A DNA stretch of 64,000 bases from Streptosporangium sp. NBC_01756 (GTDB taxonomy: Bacteria > Actinomycetota > Actinomycetes > Streptosporangiales > Streptosporangiaceae): assembly GCF_035917975.1 (NCBI RefSeq), contig NZ_CP109130.1, forward strand, positions 5,394,001-5,458,000, given 5' to 3'. The notes under the pieces were generated by a model. The model made no database searches and was not told the origin of the DNA. It worked only from the letters and a program-made list of their open reading frames with translations. How positions within the stretch are numbered: the stretch's first letter is position 1; each line of letters begins with the position of its first letter. The position numbers were made by a program, and so were the translations under genes. This document shows positions 50,140 to 58,781 of this stretch, piece after piece.

Positions 50140-50183
50140 TTGAAAGTAGCTTAGCGCTGAGATAGTTTGCCTTAGTGCTAAGC
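50140..50183 (+). promoter_or_regulatory. Leaderless EamA promoter with two MarR-type operator sites
   Basis: TTGAAA (50140-50145), a 17-bp spacer and TAGTTT (50163-50168) place the start of transcription on GTG 50175. Palindromes CTTAGCGCTGAG (50150-50161) and CTTAGTGCTAAG (50171-50182) lie 21 bp apart, two helical turns, on either side of the -10. The second covers the start codon. Together they also form a 10-bp inverted repeat. Confidence 0.8.
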
Positions 50184-51101
50184 AATCGCATCGGGATCGT
50201 GCTGGTGACCGCACTGGCACCCGCCATCTGGGGGACCACCTACCTCGTCACCACCGAGTTTCTTCCGCCGGACCGCCCGCTGCTGGCCGGGGTGGTCCGC
50301 GCCCTCCCCGCGGGTCTCCTGCTCGTCGCTCTCACCCGGCGCCTGCCGCGGGGGGTGTGGTGGTGGCGCGCGTCAGTGCTCGGAGCCCTCAACATCGGGG
50401 CGTTCTTCGCGCTGCTGTTCGTCGCCGCCTACCGGCTGCCCGGCGGGGTCGCGGCCACCCTCGGCGCGCTGCAGCCCCTGCTGGTCGCCGGCCTCGCCGC
50501 CGGCCTGCTCGGTGAGCGCCTGACCCTGCGCACCACGCTCGCGGCGCTCGCGGGGGTGGCCGGTGTCAGCCTGCTCGTCCTCCGGGCCGACGCGCGGCTG
50601 GACGGCCTCGGCGTCGCCGCCGCGGTCGGCGGCGCGGTCGTCATGGCCACCGGGGTCGTCCTCAGCAAGCGGTGGACGTCACCCGCACCTCTGCTCGCGA
50701 CCACCGGCTGGCAGCTCGTCGCCGGCGGTCTGCTGCTGCTCCCGGTCGCGCTCCTCGTCGAAGGCCCGCCGCCCGCGACGCTGAGCGCCGCGAACCTGGC
50801 CGGTTACGGTTACCTCGCGATCGTCGGCGCCGCCCTCGCCTACACCCTCTGGTTCCGGGGGATCCGTGCCCTGTCTCCCACCGGCGTCACCTTCCTCGGC
50901 CTGCTCAGCCCGCTGGTCGCCACCGCACTGGGCTGGCTCGCCCTCGGCCAGGAACTCACTCCGGCGCAGGTCCTGGGCGGGCTCGTCGTCCTCGCCGCCC
51001 TCGTCGTGGCACAGACCTCCCGCCGCGCGCGACCGCGCCGACCCGTCGCCGGCCGCGTGGCCGTCTCCGGCACGTCACAGCGTGCCTCGTCGATCAACTG
51101 A
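50175..51101 (+). CDS. EamA/DMT-family transporter
   Basis: This 308-aa protein has ten hydrophobic helices arranged as two EamA repeats (first at AIWGTTYLVTTEFLPPDRPLLAGVVRALPAG, second around TGWQLVAGGLLLLPVALLV). Relatives such as RhtA/YdcZ export amino acids or metabolites; the substrate is unknown. The GTG start coincides with the predicted transcription start. Regulation by the divergent MarR protein is inferred. The following oxidoreductase gene may be cotranscribed. Confidence 0.9.
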   Translation: MLSNRIGIVLVTALAPAIWGTTYLVTTEFLPPDRPLLAGVVRALPAGLLLVALTRRLPRGVWWWRASVLGALNIGAFFALLFVAAYRLPGGVAATLGALQPLLVAGLAAGLLGERLTLRTTLAALAGVAGVSLLVLRADARLDGLGVAAAVGGAVVMATGVVLSKRWTSPAPLLATTGWQLVAGGLLLLPVALLVEGPPPATLSAANLAGYGYLAIVGAALAYTLWFRGIRALSPTGVTFLGLLSPLVATALGWLALGQELTPAQVLGGLVVLAALVVAQTSRRARPRRPVAGRVAVSGTSQRASSIN

Positions 51102-51134
51102 TCGAGACCAATCGATCAGAAGGAGCTGAGAACC

Positions 51135-51776
51135 ATGCGTATCGCGGTCTTCGGAGCGGCAGGCAGGACCGGAAGCCGGGTGGTGGCCGAGGCGCTGTCC
51201 CGTGGCCACCAGGTCACCGCCGTGGTGCGTGATCCGGCCCGTTTCCACGAGCTGCCCGCCGCGGCCGGCGCGCGTGCCGGCGACGCTGGAAACATCGAGC
51301 ACGTGGTCGAGCTGAGCGCCGGTCAGGACGTCGTGATCAGTGCGACCCGCCCGGCGCCCGGCAGGGAGGACGAGCTCGTCGCGACCGCCAGGGCGCTGCT
51401 GGTCGGCCTGGCCCGGACCGGGGGCCGGCTGCTGGTCGTCGGTGGCGCCGCCACCCTGACCGTGCCCGGCGCCGGTGGCACCACCGTCCTCGACGAAATG
51501 GACTCCCTTCCCGCCGCCGACCGGGCCATCGCAGTGGCCTGCGCCGCCCAGCTTGAGGTCTGCCGCGCCGAGACCGGCGTGAGCTGGGCCTATCTGAGCC
51601 CGCCCGCGATGCTGAAGCCGGGTGTGCGCACCGGCGGCTACCGGCTGGGCACCGACGAGCTGCTGGTCGACGCCGAGGGCAACTCGACGATCTCCATGGA
51701 GGACCTCGCGGTGGTGCTGCTGGACGAGGCCGAGCGGCCCAAGCACCACCGGACCAGATTCACCGCCGCATACTGA
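51135..51776 (+). CDS. NAD(P)H-binding short-chain reductase-like protein
   Basis: This 213-aa atypical SDR (NAD(P)-binding, YwnB/BVR-B group) has the dinucleotide loop GAAGRTGSRVV, VVRDPAR, ISATRPAPG and LLVVGGAATL. It lacks the classical YxxxK. AAGGAG precedes the ATG. It lies 33 bp after the EamA gene, suggesting a two-gene unit possibly tied to detoxification. Confidence 0.85.
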   Translation: MRIAVFGAAGRTGSRVVAEALSRGHQVTAVVRDPARFHELPAAAGARAGDAGNIEHVVELSAGQDVVISATRPAPGREDELVATARALLVGLARTGGRLLVVGGAATLTVPGAGGTTVLDEMDSLPAADRAIAVACAAQLEVCRAETGVSWAYLSPPAMLKPGVRTGGYRLGTDELLVDAEGNSTISMEDLAVVLLDEAERPKHHRTRFTAAY

Positions 51777-51796
51777 CGGAGCGAAAGGCGGTCGCC

Positions 51797-52207
51797 TCAG
51801 GCCCGCAGCGTGGCGTGCTCGCGTGGCGAGGACGGCTCGGAGGCGAAGACGTCGGCCAGCACGGCGCGGTGGGTGGGCAGGGCCTCCGCGTGGCGTGCCC
51901 GGCCCTCGTCGGTGATCAGGACGAAGACGCCCCGCCGGTCGGACTCGCACATGCCCCGGCAGACCAGGCCTGTCTTCTCCAGGCGGGCGATCAGTCGCGA
52001 GCAGGCGCTCTGGCTCAGGTGGACCGCGTCGGCCACCTCCTGGACGCGGTATCTCTCCTGGCCGCCTTCGACCATGCGTTCCAGGACCTCGAACTCGCTC
52101 ATACCGAGCTCGTGCCTCTCGGAGAGTTCGCGCTCCAGGACGCAGGCGGCCGTGGCGTGTTTGGCCAGCACGTCTCGCCACGCGCGGACCGCGTACTCGT
52201 CGCTCAT
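51797..52207 (-). CDS. MarR-family transcriptional regulator
   Basis: This 136-aa winged-helix regulator has VQEVADAVHLSQSACSRLIARLEKTGLV (recognition helix) and RGMCESDRRGVFVLITDEG (wing). One Cys sits in the recognition region and one precedes the wing (CESD), as in thiol-sensing MarR proteins, so redox control is possible. The start at 52207 lies 1 nt from a predicted transcription start (-10 TATGAT on the minus strand, 52220-52215). Divergent from an MFS exporter. Confidence 0.9.
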   Translation of the reverse strand: MSDEYAVRAWRDVLAKHATAACVLERELSERHELGMSEFEVLERMVEGGQERYRVQEVADAVHLSQSACSRLIARLEKTGLVCRGMCESDRRGVFVLITDEGRARHAEALPTHRAVLADVFASEPSSPREHATLRA

Positions 52208-52221
52208 GCCGCGGATCATAC

Positions 52222-52286
52222 CATGCATGAACATCTAATGCACAAGAATTAAATTCGTTTGCATTAGATGCGCATGCATGTAGTGT
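52222..52286. promoter_or_regulatory. 59-bp near-perfect palindromic operator with divergent promoters
   Basis: Centred on A52251, arms 52232-52250 and 52252-52270 match at 17 of 19 positions, with the outer 11 bp (CATCTAATGCA) perfect. The symmetry resumes outside at 52222-52231 and 52271-52280 (8 of 10). The MFS promoter TTTGCA (52258-52263), N17, TAGTGT (52281-52286) and the marR -35 lie within or beside it. A dimeric or multimeric MarR would block both. Confidence 0.85.
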
Positions 52287-52294
52287 TGGCCGAC

Positions 52295-53716
52295 ATGAAT
52301 CCCTCCCACGACGGGCGCTGGGACGCGCGCCTCTGGGCCGCGCTCACGGTGCTCTGCGCTGTCGTCTTCCTCGACGCACTCGATGTCTCGATGGTGGGCG
52401 TCGCGCTGCCGTCCATCCAGGCCGACCTCGGACTCTCCACGTCCTCCCTGCAATGGGTGGTCAGCGGTTATGTGCTCGGATACGGCGGCCTGCTCCTGCT
52501 CGGTGGGCGGACCGCCGACCTGCTCGGGCGGCGCAGGGTCTTCCTGGTCGCACTCGCGCTCTTCGCCGTGGCCTCCCTGCTGGGCGGACTGGTCAACGAC
52601 GGCACACTGCTGATCGCCGCCCGGTTCGTCAAGGGGATCAGCGCCGCCTTCACCGCCCCCGCGGCACTGTCCATCATCACCACGACCTTCGCCGAGGGCC
52701 CGGCCCGCAACAGGGCTCTCAGCATCTTCACCGCCTCCGGTGCCAGCGGCTTCTCCCTGGGCCTGGTCATCTCCGGCTTCCTGACCGAGCTCGGCTGGCG
52801 CTGGACCTTCCTCATGCCGGTCCCCGTCGCGATCATCGCGCTGGTGGCGGCCCTGAAGTTCCTGCCCCGGCAGCGCGAGGAGAAGGCCGAGGGGGGCCAC
52901 GACCTCATCGGCGCGGCGACCATCACCGCCTCGATGCTGCTGCTGGTCTTCGGCGTGGTGGAGGCACCCTCGGCCGGCTGGGGCTCGGTCCGCACCGTCG
53001 CGACCCTGGGAGGCGCCGCCATCCTGCTGGGAGTGTTCGTGCTGACCGAGCTGAGGGTCAAGCACCCGCTGGTACGGCTCGGCATCCTGCGGTCGGGACC
53101 GATCGTCCGAGCCAACCTCGGCCTGGTGATCCTGTTCGGCTCCTACGTCGGCTTCCAGTTCGTGGCCATGCAGTACTTCCAGAACTTCCTGCACTGGTCG
53201 GCCCTGGAGACCGCCATGGCGTTCCTGCCCTGCGGGATTCTCGTGGCCGTGACGTCCACCAAGATGGGCAACCTGGCCGACCGGTTCGGCACCGCCAAGC
53301 TCATCGTGATCGGCGCGGCGGCGCTGACCGCCGGCTACGCCTTCTTCCTGCAGGTGGACGGCCACCCCAGCCTGGCCGCGCTGATCATCCCCGGCATGCT
53401 CCTGCTGGGTATCGCCTTCGCCCTCTCCTTCCCCTCGCTGAACATCCAGGCCACCAACGGCGTCGCGGACGACGAACAGGGACTGGCCTCGGGCCTGCTC
53501 AACACCTCCGGGCAGGTCGGCGGCGCGGTGATGCTCGCCATCGTGACGGCGGTGCTCACCTCCAACACGAGCGCCGACCCGATCGACGGCTTCCGCGCCG
53601 CGATCGCGGTCTCCGCGATCCTCGGGGTGGTCGGCCTGGTGATCGCCCTCACCGGGCTCCGCCGTCCCCGTCCGGCTCTCGCCGTCGCGGACGAGAAGGT
53701 CCTCGAAGCCGTCTGA
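52295..53716 (+). CDS. MFS drug exporter (DHA2 type)
   Basis: This 473-aa efflux protein has FLDALDVSMVGVALPSIQADL in helix 1, motif A (GGRTADLLGRRRVFL), and GFSLGLVISGFLTELGWRWTFL. Fourteen helices are likely. ATG 52295 is 2 nt from the predicted transcription start; an ATG at 52268 lies inside the operator and upstream of the promoter. Control by the divergent MarR protein is strongly implied. The drug is unknown. Confidence 0.92.
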   Translation: MNPSHDGRWDARLWAALTVLCAVVFLDALDVSMVGVALPSIQADLGLSTSSLQWVVSGYVLGYGGLLLLGGRTADLLGRRRVFLVALALFAVASLLGGLVNDGTLLIAARFVKGISAAFTAPAALSIITTTFAEGPARNRALSIFTASGASGFSLGLVISGFLTELGWRWTFLMPVPVAIIALVAALKFLPRQREEKAEGGHDLIGAATITASMLLLVFGVVEAPSAGWGSVRTVATLGGAAILLGVFVLTELRVKHPLVRLGILRSGPIVRANLGLVILFGSYVGFQFVAMQYFQNFLHWSALETAMAFLPCGILVAVTSTKMGNLADRFGTAKLIVIGAAALTAGYAFFLQVDGHPSLAALIIPGMLLLGIAFALSFPSLNIQATNGVADDEQGLASGLLNTSGQVGGAVMLAIVTAVLTSNTSADPIDGFRAAIAVSAILGVVGLVIALTGLRRPRPALAVADEKVLEAV

Positions 53717-53733
53717 GCGACGGGCCGAAACCG

Positions 53734-53813
53734 CTCGCGCGCCGTACGGGAAAGACGTCCCCCGTACGGCGCGCGAGCCGACCGCCGTCGGGCACAGGGG
53801 CCCCGACGGCGGT
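53734..53813 (+). terminator. Two consecutive hairpins after the MFS gene
   Basis: The first is a perfect 17-bp stem (53734-53750 with 53761-53777, 10-nt loop). The second is a perfect 12-bp stem (53781-53792 with 53802-53813). Together they make a robust transcription stop 17 bp past the stop codon. Confidence 0.85.
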
Positions 53814-53942
53814 TCTGTCGTCCGTTCGAGGACGGGTTCCCGACTTCCGGCCTGACGCCCTGCCCTGATCCGGACGCGGCGGATCTCGCCCGGGGGTGAA
53901 CCACCCCTGGGTCCGGGGCATCTAACCAGCCAGGAGGCCAAC

Positions 53943-54569
53943 ATGAAGCGCACCCGCGTCGTCCTCGCCCTCGTCCCCTTCGCCCTGTCCGCCGCCGGAT
54001 GCGGCGGCACCGTCGCGCCGCCGGACACCGCGTCCACATCCGCGTCCACAGCTGCGGCCACATCCGCGCCCGCCGTCACGACCGCGCCGGCCCCGCCGGA
54101 CTCCTCGCCCTCCGCCACCCCGGCGGCGGGCCCGAAGCCTCCGACCAGCACCAAGGAGATCGAGGTCGAACGGGCCGTCGACGGGACACCGACCGTCACC
54201 GGGGTCCGCTTCGCCGAACACGACGGGTTCGACCGGGTGGTGATCGACCTGAAGGGCGATCTGCCGGGGTACAGCGTGCGATGGGTGTCCGAGCTGGTCC
54301 AGGACGGGTCCGGCGATCCGATCGACGCCAAGGGCGGGGCCTACCTCCAGGTGTCGATGAACCCCGCCATCGCGCACAGTGACTCGGGCAGTCCCACCTG
54401 GGTGGGCGGACCGATCTTCCAGGCCGATCTGGGCAACGTGCGGAACGTCGTCAAGACCGGTGACTTCGAGGCCGTGGTGGGCGTGGGCATCGTGCTCGAC
54501 CACCGGGCGGCGTTCCGGGTGACGGAGCAGAAGAGTCCGAACCGGCTGGTTGTCGACGTCGCTCACTGA
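53943..54569 (+). CDS. AMIN-like domain lipoprotein
   Basis: This 208-aa lipoprotein has a lipobox with C20 (LSAAGC), a long Ala/Thr/Ser/Pro linker (about 22-70) and a C-terminal AMIN-like beta domain (GVRFAEHDGFDRVVIDLKGDLPGYSVRW; SPNRLVVDVAH). Such domains in actinobacteria may bind cell-wall polymers. AGGAGG precedes the ATG. Function is otherwise unknown. Confidence 0.85.
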   Translation: MKRTRVVLALVPFALSAAGCGGTVAPPDTASTSASTAAATSAPAVTTAPAPPDSSPSATPAAGPKPPTSTKEIEVERAVDGTPTVTGVRFAEHDGFDRVVIDLKGDLPGYSVRWVSELVQDGSGDPIDAKGGAYLQVSMNPAIAHSDSGSPTWVGGPIFQADLGNVRNVVKTGDFEAVVGVGIVLDHRAAFRVTEQKSPNRLVVDVAH

Positions 54570-54589
54570 ACCAATGACAAACTGGCCTG

Positions 54590-54943
54590 ATGGTACGCAA
54601 AATCGACAGCGCAACACGGATCCCGGTCCCGGGCGGCAAGACGATCGACGAATACGTCGGCAGGGTCAACAGCGGTGACAGCGGGATCTCGATCGCGCAC
54701 ATGAAGGCCCCGGCCGGGTGGGACGAGCCCGCCCAGACACCGGAGTTCGGCGAGTACACCCTGGTGCTCAGCGGCACGGTCGTGGTGGAGCACGCGGAGG
54801 GGACGACCGAGGTCGACGCCGGGCAGGCGTTCGTGAGCGAGCCCGGGGAGAAGATCCGCTACAGCTGCGGCCCGGAGGGCGCCGAATACGTCGCTGTCTG
54901 TCTGCCTGCCTTCTCTCCCGAGTCGGTCAACCGCGACGAATGA
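54590..54943 (+). CDS. Small cupin-fold protein
   Basis: This 117-aa single-domain cupin has EYTLVLSGTVVVEHAEGTTEVDAGQ for strands of motif 1 and the G-E-x-Y region. The usual metal His residues of motif 1 are largely absent, so it may not bind metal in the standard way. It lies 20 bp after the lipoprotein gene. CAAACT (54578-54583), 7 nt before the ATG, may be a -10 for a leaderless transcript. Confidence 0.8.
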   Translation: MVRKIDSATRIPVPGGKTIDEYVGRVNSGDSGISIAHMKAPAGWDEPAQTPEFGEYTLVLSGTVVVEHAEGTTEVDAGQAFVSEPGEKIRYSCGPEGAEYVAVCLPAFSPESVNRDE

Positions 54944-54993
54944 CGCCGACACTTCCAAGATCATTGATTAGGTGCCCGAAGTAGGATGATGAG

Positions 54994-56073
54994 ATGAGTC
55001 AGCTACCCACCCTTGAGGAGATCCGCCGGGCTCCGAAGGTGTTGCTCCACGATCACCTCGACGGCGGTCTGCGGCCCGGGACCATTGTCGAACTGGCCCG
55101 CGAGTCGGGCTACGACAGGCTCCCCACGACCGATGTGGCCGGCCTGCGGGCCTGGTTCCAGGAGGCCTCCGACTCCGGTTCGCTGGAACGCTACCTGGAG
55201 ACCTTCGACCACACGGTCGGCGTCATGCAGACGCGTGAGTCGCTGGAACGGGTCGCCGCCGAGTGCGCCGAGGATCTGGCGGCCGATGGAGTGGTCTACG
55301 CCGAGGTGCGTTACGCCCCCGAGCAGCACACCTCCGCGGGCCTGAGCCTGGAAGAGGTGATCGAGGCCGTACAGGAGGGATTCCGGACCGGCTCCGAGGG
55401 GCGCGGCATCCGGGTGGGCACGCTGCTCACCGCGATGCGCCACCAGGCCAGGTCCATGGAGATCGCCGAGCTCGCGGTCCGTTACCGCGACGTCGGCGTG
55501 GTGGGCTTCGACATCGCGGGAGCCGAGGCGGGCTATCCTCCCACCCGCCACCTCGACGCCTTCGAATACCTGCAGCGCGAGAACGCCCACTTCACCATCC
55601 ACGCCGGCGAGGCGTTCGGCCTGCCGTCGATCTGGCAGGCGATCCAGTGGTGCGGTGCCGACCGGCTCGGTCACGGCGTCCGGATCATCGACGACATCAC
55701 GGTGTCCGGCGACGGCGAGGCCAAGCTCGGCCGCCTGGCGGCCTACGTCCGCGACAAGCGCATCCCGCTGGAGATGTGCCCCACCTCCAACCTGCAGACC
55801 GGTGCCGCGGCCTCCATCGCCGAGCACCCGATCGGGCTGCTCCGCCGGCTGAACTTCCGGGTCACCGTCAACACCGACAACCGGCTGATGAGCGGCACCT
55901 CCGTCTCCGAGGAGTTCGCCAAACTGACGGAGGCATTCGGCTACGACTGGGATGACATGCAGTGGTTCACGATCAATGCCATGAAGTCGGCGTTCCTGCC
56001 GTTCGACGAGCGCCTGTCGCTCATCAACGGTGTCATCAAGCCTGGATTCGCGCGGCTCAAGTGGCAGGCGTGA
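54994..56073 (+). CDS. add: Adenosine deaminase
   Basis: This 359-aa TIM-barrel amidohydrolase has zinc His H19/H21 (HDHLDG), the catalytic HAGEAFG (His, Glu), LGHGVRI His, and the late zinc-Asp loop [10 protein letters not shown] (usually NTDDP). It converts adenosine/deoxyadenosine to inosine/deoxyinosine, feeding the PunA phosphorylase encoded at 58.8 kb. TAGGAT (54982-54987) ends 7 nt before the ATG and could be a -10 or a weak ribosome site. Confidence 0.94.
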   Translation: MSQLPTLEEIRRAPKVLLHDHLDGGLRPGTIVELARESGYDRLPTTDVAGLRAWFQEASDSGSLERYLETFDHTVGVMQTRESLERVAAECAEDLAADGVVYAEVRYAPEQHTSAGLSLEEVIEAVQEGFRTGSEGRGIRVGTLLTAMRHQARSMEIAELAVRYRDVGVVGFDIAGAEAGYPPTRHLDAFEYLQRENAHFTIHAGEAFGLPSIWQAIQWCGADRLGHGVRIIDDITVSGDGEAKLGRLAAYVRDKRIPLEMCPTSNLQTGAAASIAEHPIGLLRRLNFRVTVNTDNRLMSGTSVSEEFAKLTEAFGYDWDDMQWFTINAMKSAFLPFDERLSLINGVIKPGFARLKWQA

Positions 56074-56101
56074 GCAGGCCCGCACGAGTGGAGTCGGCGA
56101 G

Positions 56102-56824
56102 GTGAAGCAGGTGTTCCGGTCGAGGATGGCGCTGGTCCTGGGCTGGATCTGGATGGTGTTCGCCGCGGCCAACGCGGTGGATCTGATCGTCCGCTACAGC
56201 GGGCCGTCGTCGCTGACCGCCGCCGCGGTGCTGGGGGTGATGACCGCGCTGGTCTTCATCACCTGCCTGCGCCCGGCGATCATCCTGACCGAGGACGGCC
56301 TGCTGGTCCGCAACCCGCTCAGGAACACCCGCGTTCCGTGGGAGGCGGTGGACGAGGTCACGGTCTCCCACTCGATCAAGATCGCCTCTGGCGACGGGAG
56401 TGTCCGCTGCTGGGCGCCGCAGGCCTCGGCCCGGGAGCGGGCGGCAGCCGTACGGCGGGGCAACCCGGCACGCACCGGCAGCCGGACCGAGCCGGCGCGC
56501 TCGAAGGGTGAGCAGGCCGCCGCCGAGGCGCTGGCGGGTAAGACCCATGCCGACTGGGTGGCCGACCAGATCACCGAACGGGCCGAGTCCGCGAAGCGGG
56601 CGGCCACCCCGGCCGCCGGGCAACCGGGTGCCGGGGCCGACGGCAGTACAGGCAGGCAGGCCGCTGAGCCGGCCGGCGCCGCGGACGCGCAGGCCGTCGA
56701 GTCCGGCGGACCCGCAGGCGGAGCCGCCGCCACGGCCGGCGCGATGAAGGTCAGCTGGGCGCCGAGCGCGCTGGCCGCCCTGCTGGCCGCGGCCGTCCTG
56801 GTGGTCGCCGCGATCCTCGCCTGA
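56102..56824 (+). CDS. PH-domain membrane protein
   Basis: This 240-aa protein has two N-terminal helices (MALVLGWIWMVFAAANAVDL; LTAAAVLGVMTALVFITCL), a bacterial PH-like core (RPAIILTEDGLLVRNPLRNTRVPWEAVDEV), a long Ala/Gly/Arg-rich disordered segment and a C-terminal helix (LAALLAAAVLVVAAILA). The GTG start has GGAG 7 nt upstream. It lies 28 bp after add. Function unknown. Confidence 0.8.
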   Translation: MKQVFRSRMALVLGWIWMVFAAANAVDLIVRYSGPSSLTAAAVLGVMTALVFITCLRPAIILTEDGLLVRNPLRNTRVPWEAVDEVTVSHSIKIASGDGSVRCWAPQASARERAAAVRRGNPARTGSRTEPARSKGEQAAAEALAGKTHADWVADQITERAESAKRAATPAAGQPGAGADGSTGRQAAEPAGAADAQAVESGGPAGGAAATAGAMKVSWAPSALAALLAAAVLVVAAILA

Positions 56825-56902
56825 TCCCCGCCTCGCCTGACTCCGGGGGTCGGCGACCGGGACCGGCCCCGTCGGACGGGCCGGTCCCGGCACGTCGGCT
56901 GT

Positions 56903-58546
56903 TCACAGCCCCAGGGTGCCGGAGAGATCGGCCGTCAGGGCGTCGAGATCCCGTACGGCCTGCGCCCTGGCGTCGGCGAGCTCACCCGTGACGGGAACGA
57001 CGACCTCCAGGTAGCACTTGAGCTTGGGCTCGGTGCCCGACGGGCGGACGATGACGCGGGCGCCGCCGGACAGGCGGTAACGCAGGCCGTCGGTGGGAGG
57101 GAGACCGGCCGAGCCCGCCCCCAGGTCGTCGGCGGACTCGACCGCCCGGCCGGCGAGCGCGACCGGCGGGGTGGCGCGCAGGCGGGCCATCGCGCCGGTG
57201 ATCAGGGACAGGTCCGCCACGCGGACCGAGAGCTGCGACGTGGCGTGCAGGCCGTAGCGGCGGGCCTGTTCGTCGAGGAGGTCGAGGAGCGTGCGGCCGT
57301 CGAGTTTCGCCTGGGCGGCCAGCCCGGCGACGGCCAGCGCGGCGCCGATACCGTCCTTGTCGTGGACGGGCAGCCCGGTGTCGGATCCGACGCTGTAGCC
57401 CAGGGCCTCCTCGTACCCGAAGACCAGCCCGTCCCCGGCCTTCATGATCCATTTGAAACCGGTGAGGGTCTCGGTGTAACGCACGCCGTACTCGGCGGCG
57501 ATCTTGCCGAGCAGGGAGGACGAGACGATGGTGGTGGCCACCAGACGCCCGTCGCCGGAGGTCTGCCTGATCACGTGCTCGCCGAGGAGGGTGCCCACCT
57601 CGTCCCCGGTCAGCATCCGGTGACCGCCGTCCGGCAGCGGGACGCCCACCGCGCAACGGTCCGCGTCGGGGTCGTTGGCCAGCACGATGTCGGCACCGGC
57701 ATCCCGGGCGAGCTCCAGCGCGAGATCCATCGCGCCCGGCTCCTCCGGGTTGGGGAACGCGACGGTCGGGAAGTCCGGGTCGGGGTCGGCCTGGGCCCCG
57801 ACGGTCGCGGGGGCGTCGAAGCCGGCGGCCTCGAAGGCCTGGGCCAGGGTCGCGCCGCCCACACCGTGCAACGGGGTGTAGGCCACCCGCAGGTCACGGG
57901 CGTCGCCGAGCGGGAGCGCGGTCACCGCCTTCAGATAGGCGGTTACGACGGAGTCGTCCAGTGTGGTCCAGGCGGGGTCGTCGGGGGAGCCGAGAGGCAG
58001 GTCGGAGACCTGCCCGACGGCGTCGATGGCCGTGGAGATCTCCGCGTCGACCGGCGGCACGATCTGGGAGCCGTCGTTCCAGTAGACCTTGTAGCCGTTG
58101 TCCCGGGGCGGGTTGTGGCTGGCGGTGACGGTCACACCCGCGTCGGCGCCGAGGTGCCGGACGGCGAAGGCCAGCACCGGGGTGGGCAGCGGGCGGGGGA
58201 GGACGGAGGCGCGCAGCCCGGCACCGGTGAGCACGGCGGCGGTGTCGCGGGCGAAGACGTCGGACTTGTGCCGGGCGTCGTAACCGATCACCACGTGCCG
58301 TCCCGGGCCGAGGACCCGGGCGAGACCGGCGGCGGCGCGCATCACGGTGACGCGGTTCATCCGGTTGGGGCCCGCGCCCAGCTCGCCGCGGAGGCCGGCG
58401 GTGCCGAACTCCAGTTTGGCGCCGAACCGCTCACGCAGCGCGGCCTGGTCGCCGCTCTCCAGCAGCGCGGTGAGCTCGGCCCGGGTCTCCGGGTCCGGGT
58501 CCTGGGCCAGCCAGGAGTGTGCACGCCGTACGAGATCGCTGCTCAA
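56903..58546 (-). CDS. Phosphoglucomutase/phosphomannomutase (phosphopentomutase-like)
   Basis: This 547-aa alpha-D-phosphohexomutase has FGTAGLRGELGAG, the phosphoserine loop TVTASHNPPRDNGYK, metal loop NDPDADR, sugar loop GYEEALGYSVG, and phosphate loop RPSGTEPKLKCY. The length and sequence fit the PGM2-like group, whose members can act on ribose-1-phosphate or deoxyribose-1-phosphate. That fits its place downstream of punA. TTG 58546 was chosen because GAGG lies 5 nt upstream; GTG 58552 is possible. Confidence 0.92.
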   Translation of the reverse strand: MSSDLVRRAHSWLAQDPDPETRAELTALLESGDQAALRERFGAKLEFGTAGLRGELGAGPNRMNRVTVMRAAAGLARVLGPGRHVVIGYDARHKSDVFARDTAAVLTGAGLRASVLPRPLPTPVLAFAVRHLGADAGVTVTASHNPPRDNGYKVYWNDGSQIVPPVDAEISTAIDAVGQVSDLPLGSPDDPAWTTLDDSVVTAYLKAVTALPLGDARDLRVAYTPLHGVGGATLAQAFEAAGFDAPATVGAQADPDPDFPTVAFPNPEEPGAMDLALELARDAGADIVLANDPDADRCAVGVPLPDGGHRMLTGDEVGTLLGEHVIRQTSGDGRLVATTIVSSSLLGKIAAEYGVRYTETLTGFKWIMKAGDGLVFGYEEALGYSVGSDTGLPVHDKDGIGAALAVAGLAAQAKLDGRTLLDLLDEQARRYGLHATSQLSVRVADLSLITGAMARLRATPPVALAGRAVESADDLGAGSAGLPPTDGLRYRLSGGARVIVRPSGTEPKLKCYLEVVVPVTGELADARAQAVRDLDALTADLSGTLGL

Positions 58547-58781
58547 GGTCACCTCATGTTCCGGGCGGGGCTCGTCCGCTCGCCGGGTCTGGTCGTTTTC
58601 GCGTCCGCCGGACCTGTCGCCGGTCGTTCTCGGGGTCACCGGGACCGGCACCGGTGACTTTCCCCGCTCACCGGATCCGATCCCTCGCCGGCTCCCGGAG
58701 CCGGGTTCGGTCCCGGTCGTCTTCCGGTGCACCGGGGCTGGTCGCCGGTGGTTCCCGGCGACCGTCGTACGGCCGCCGTCC

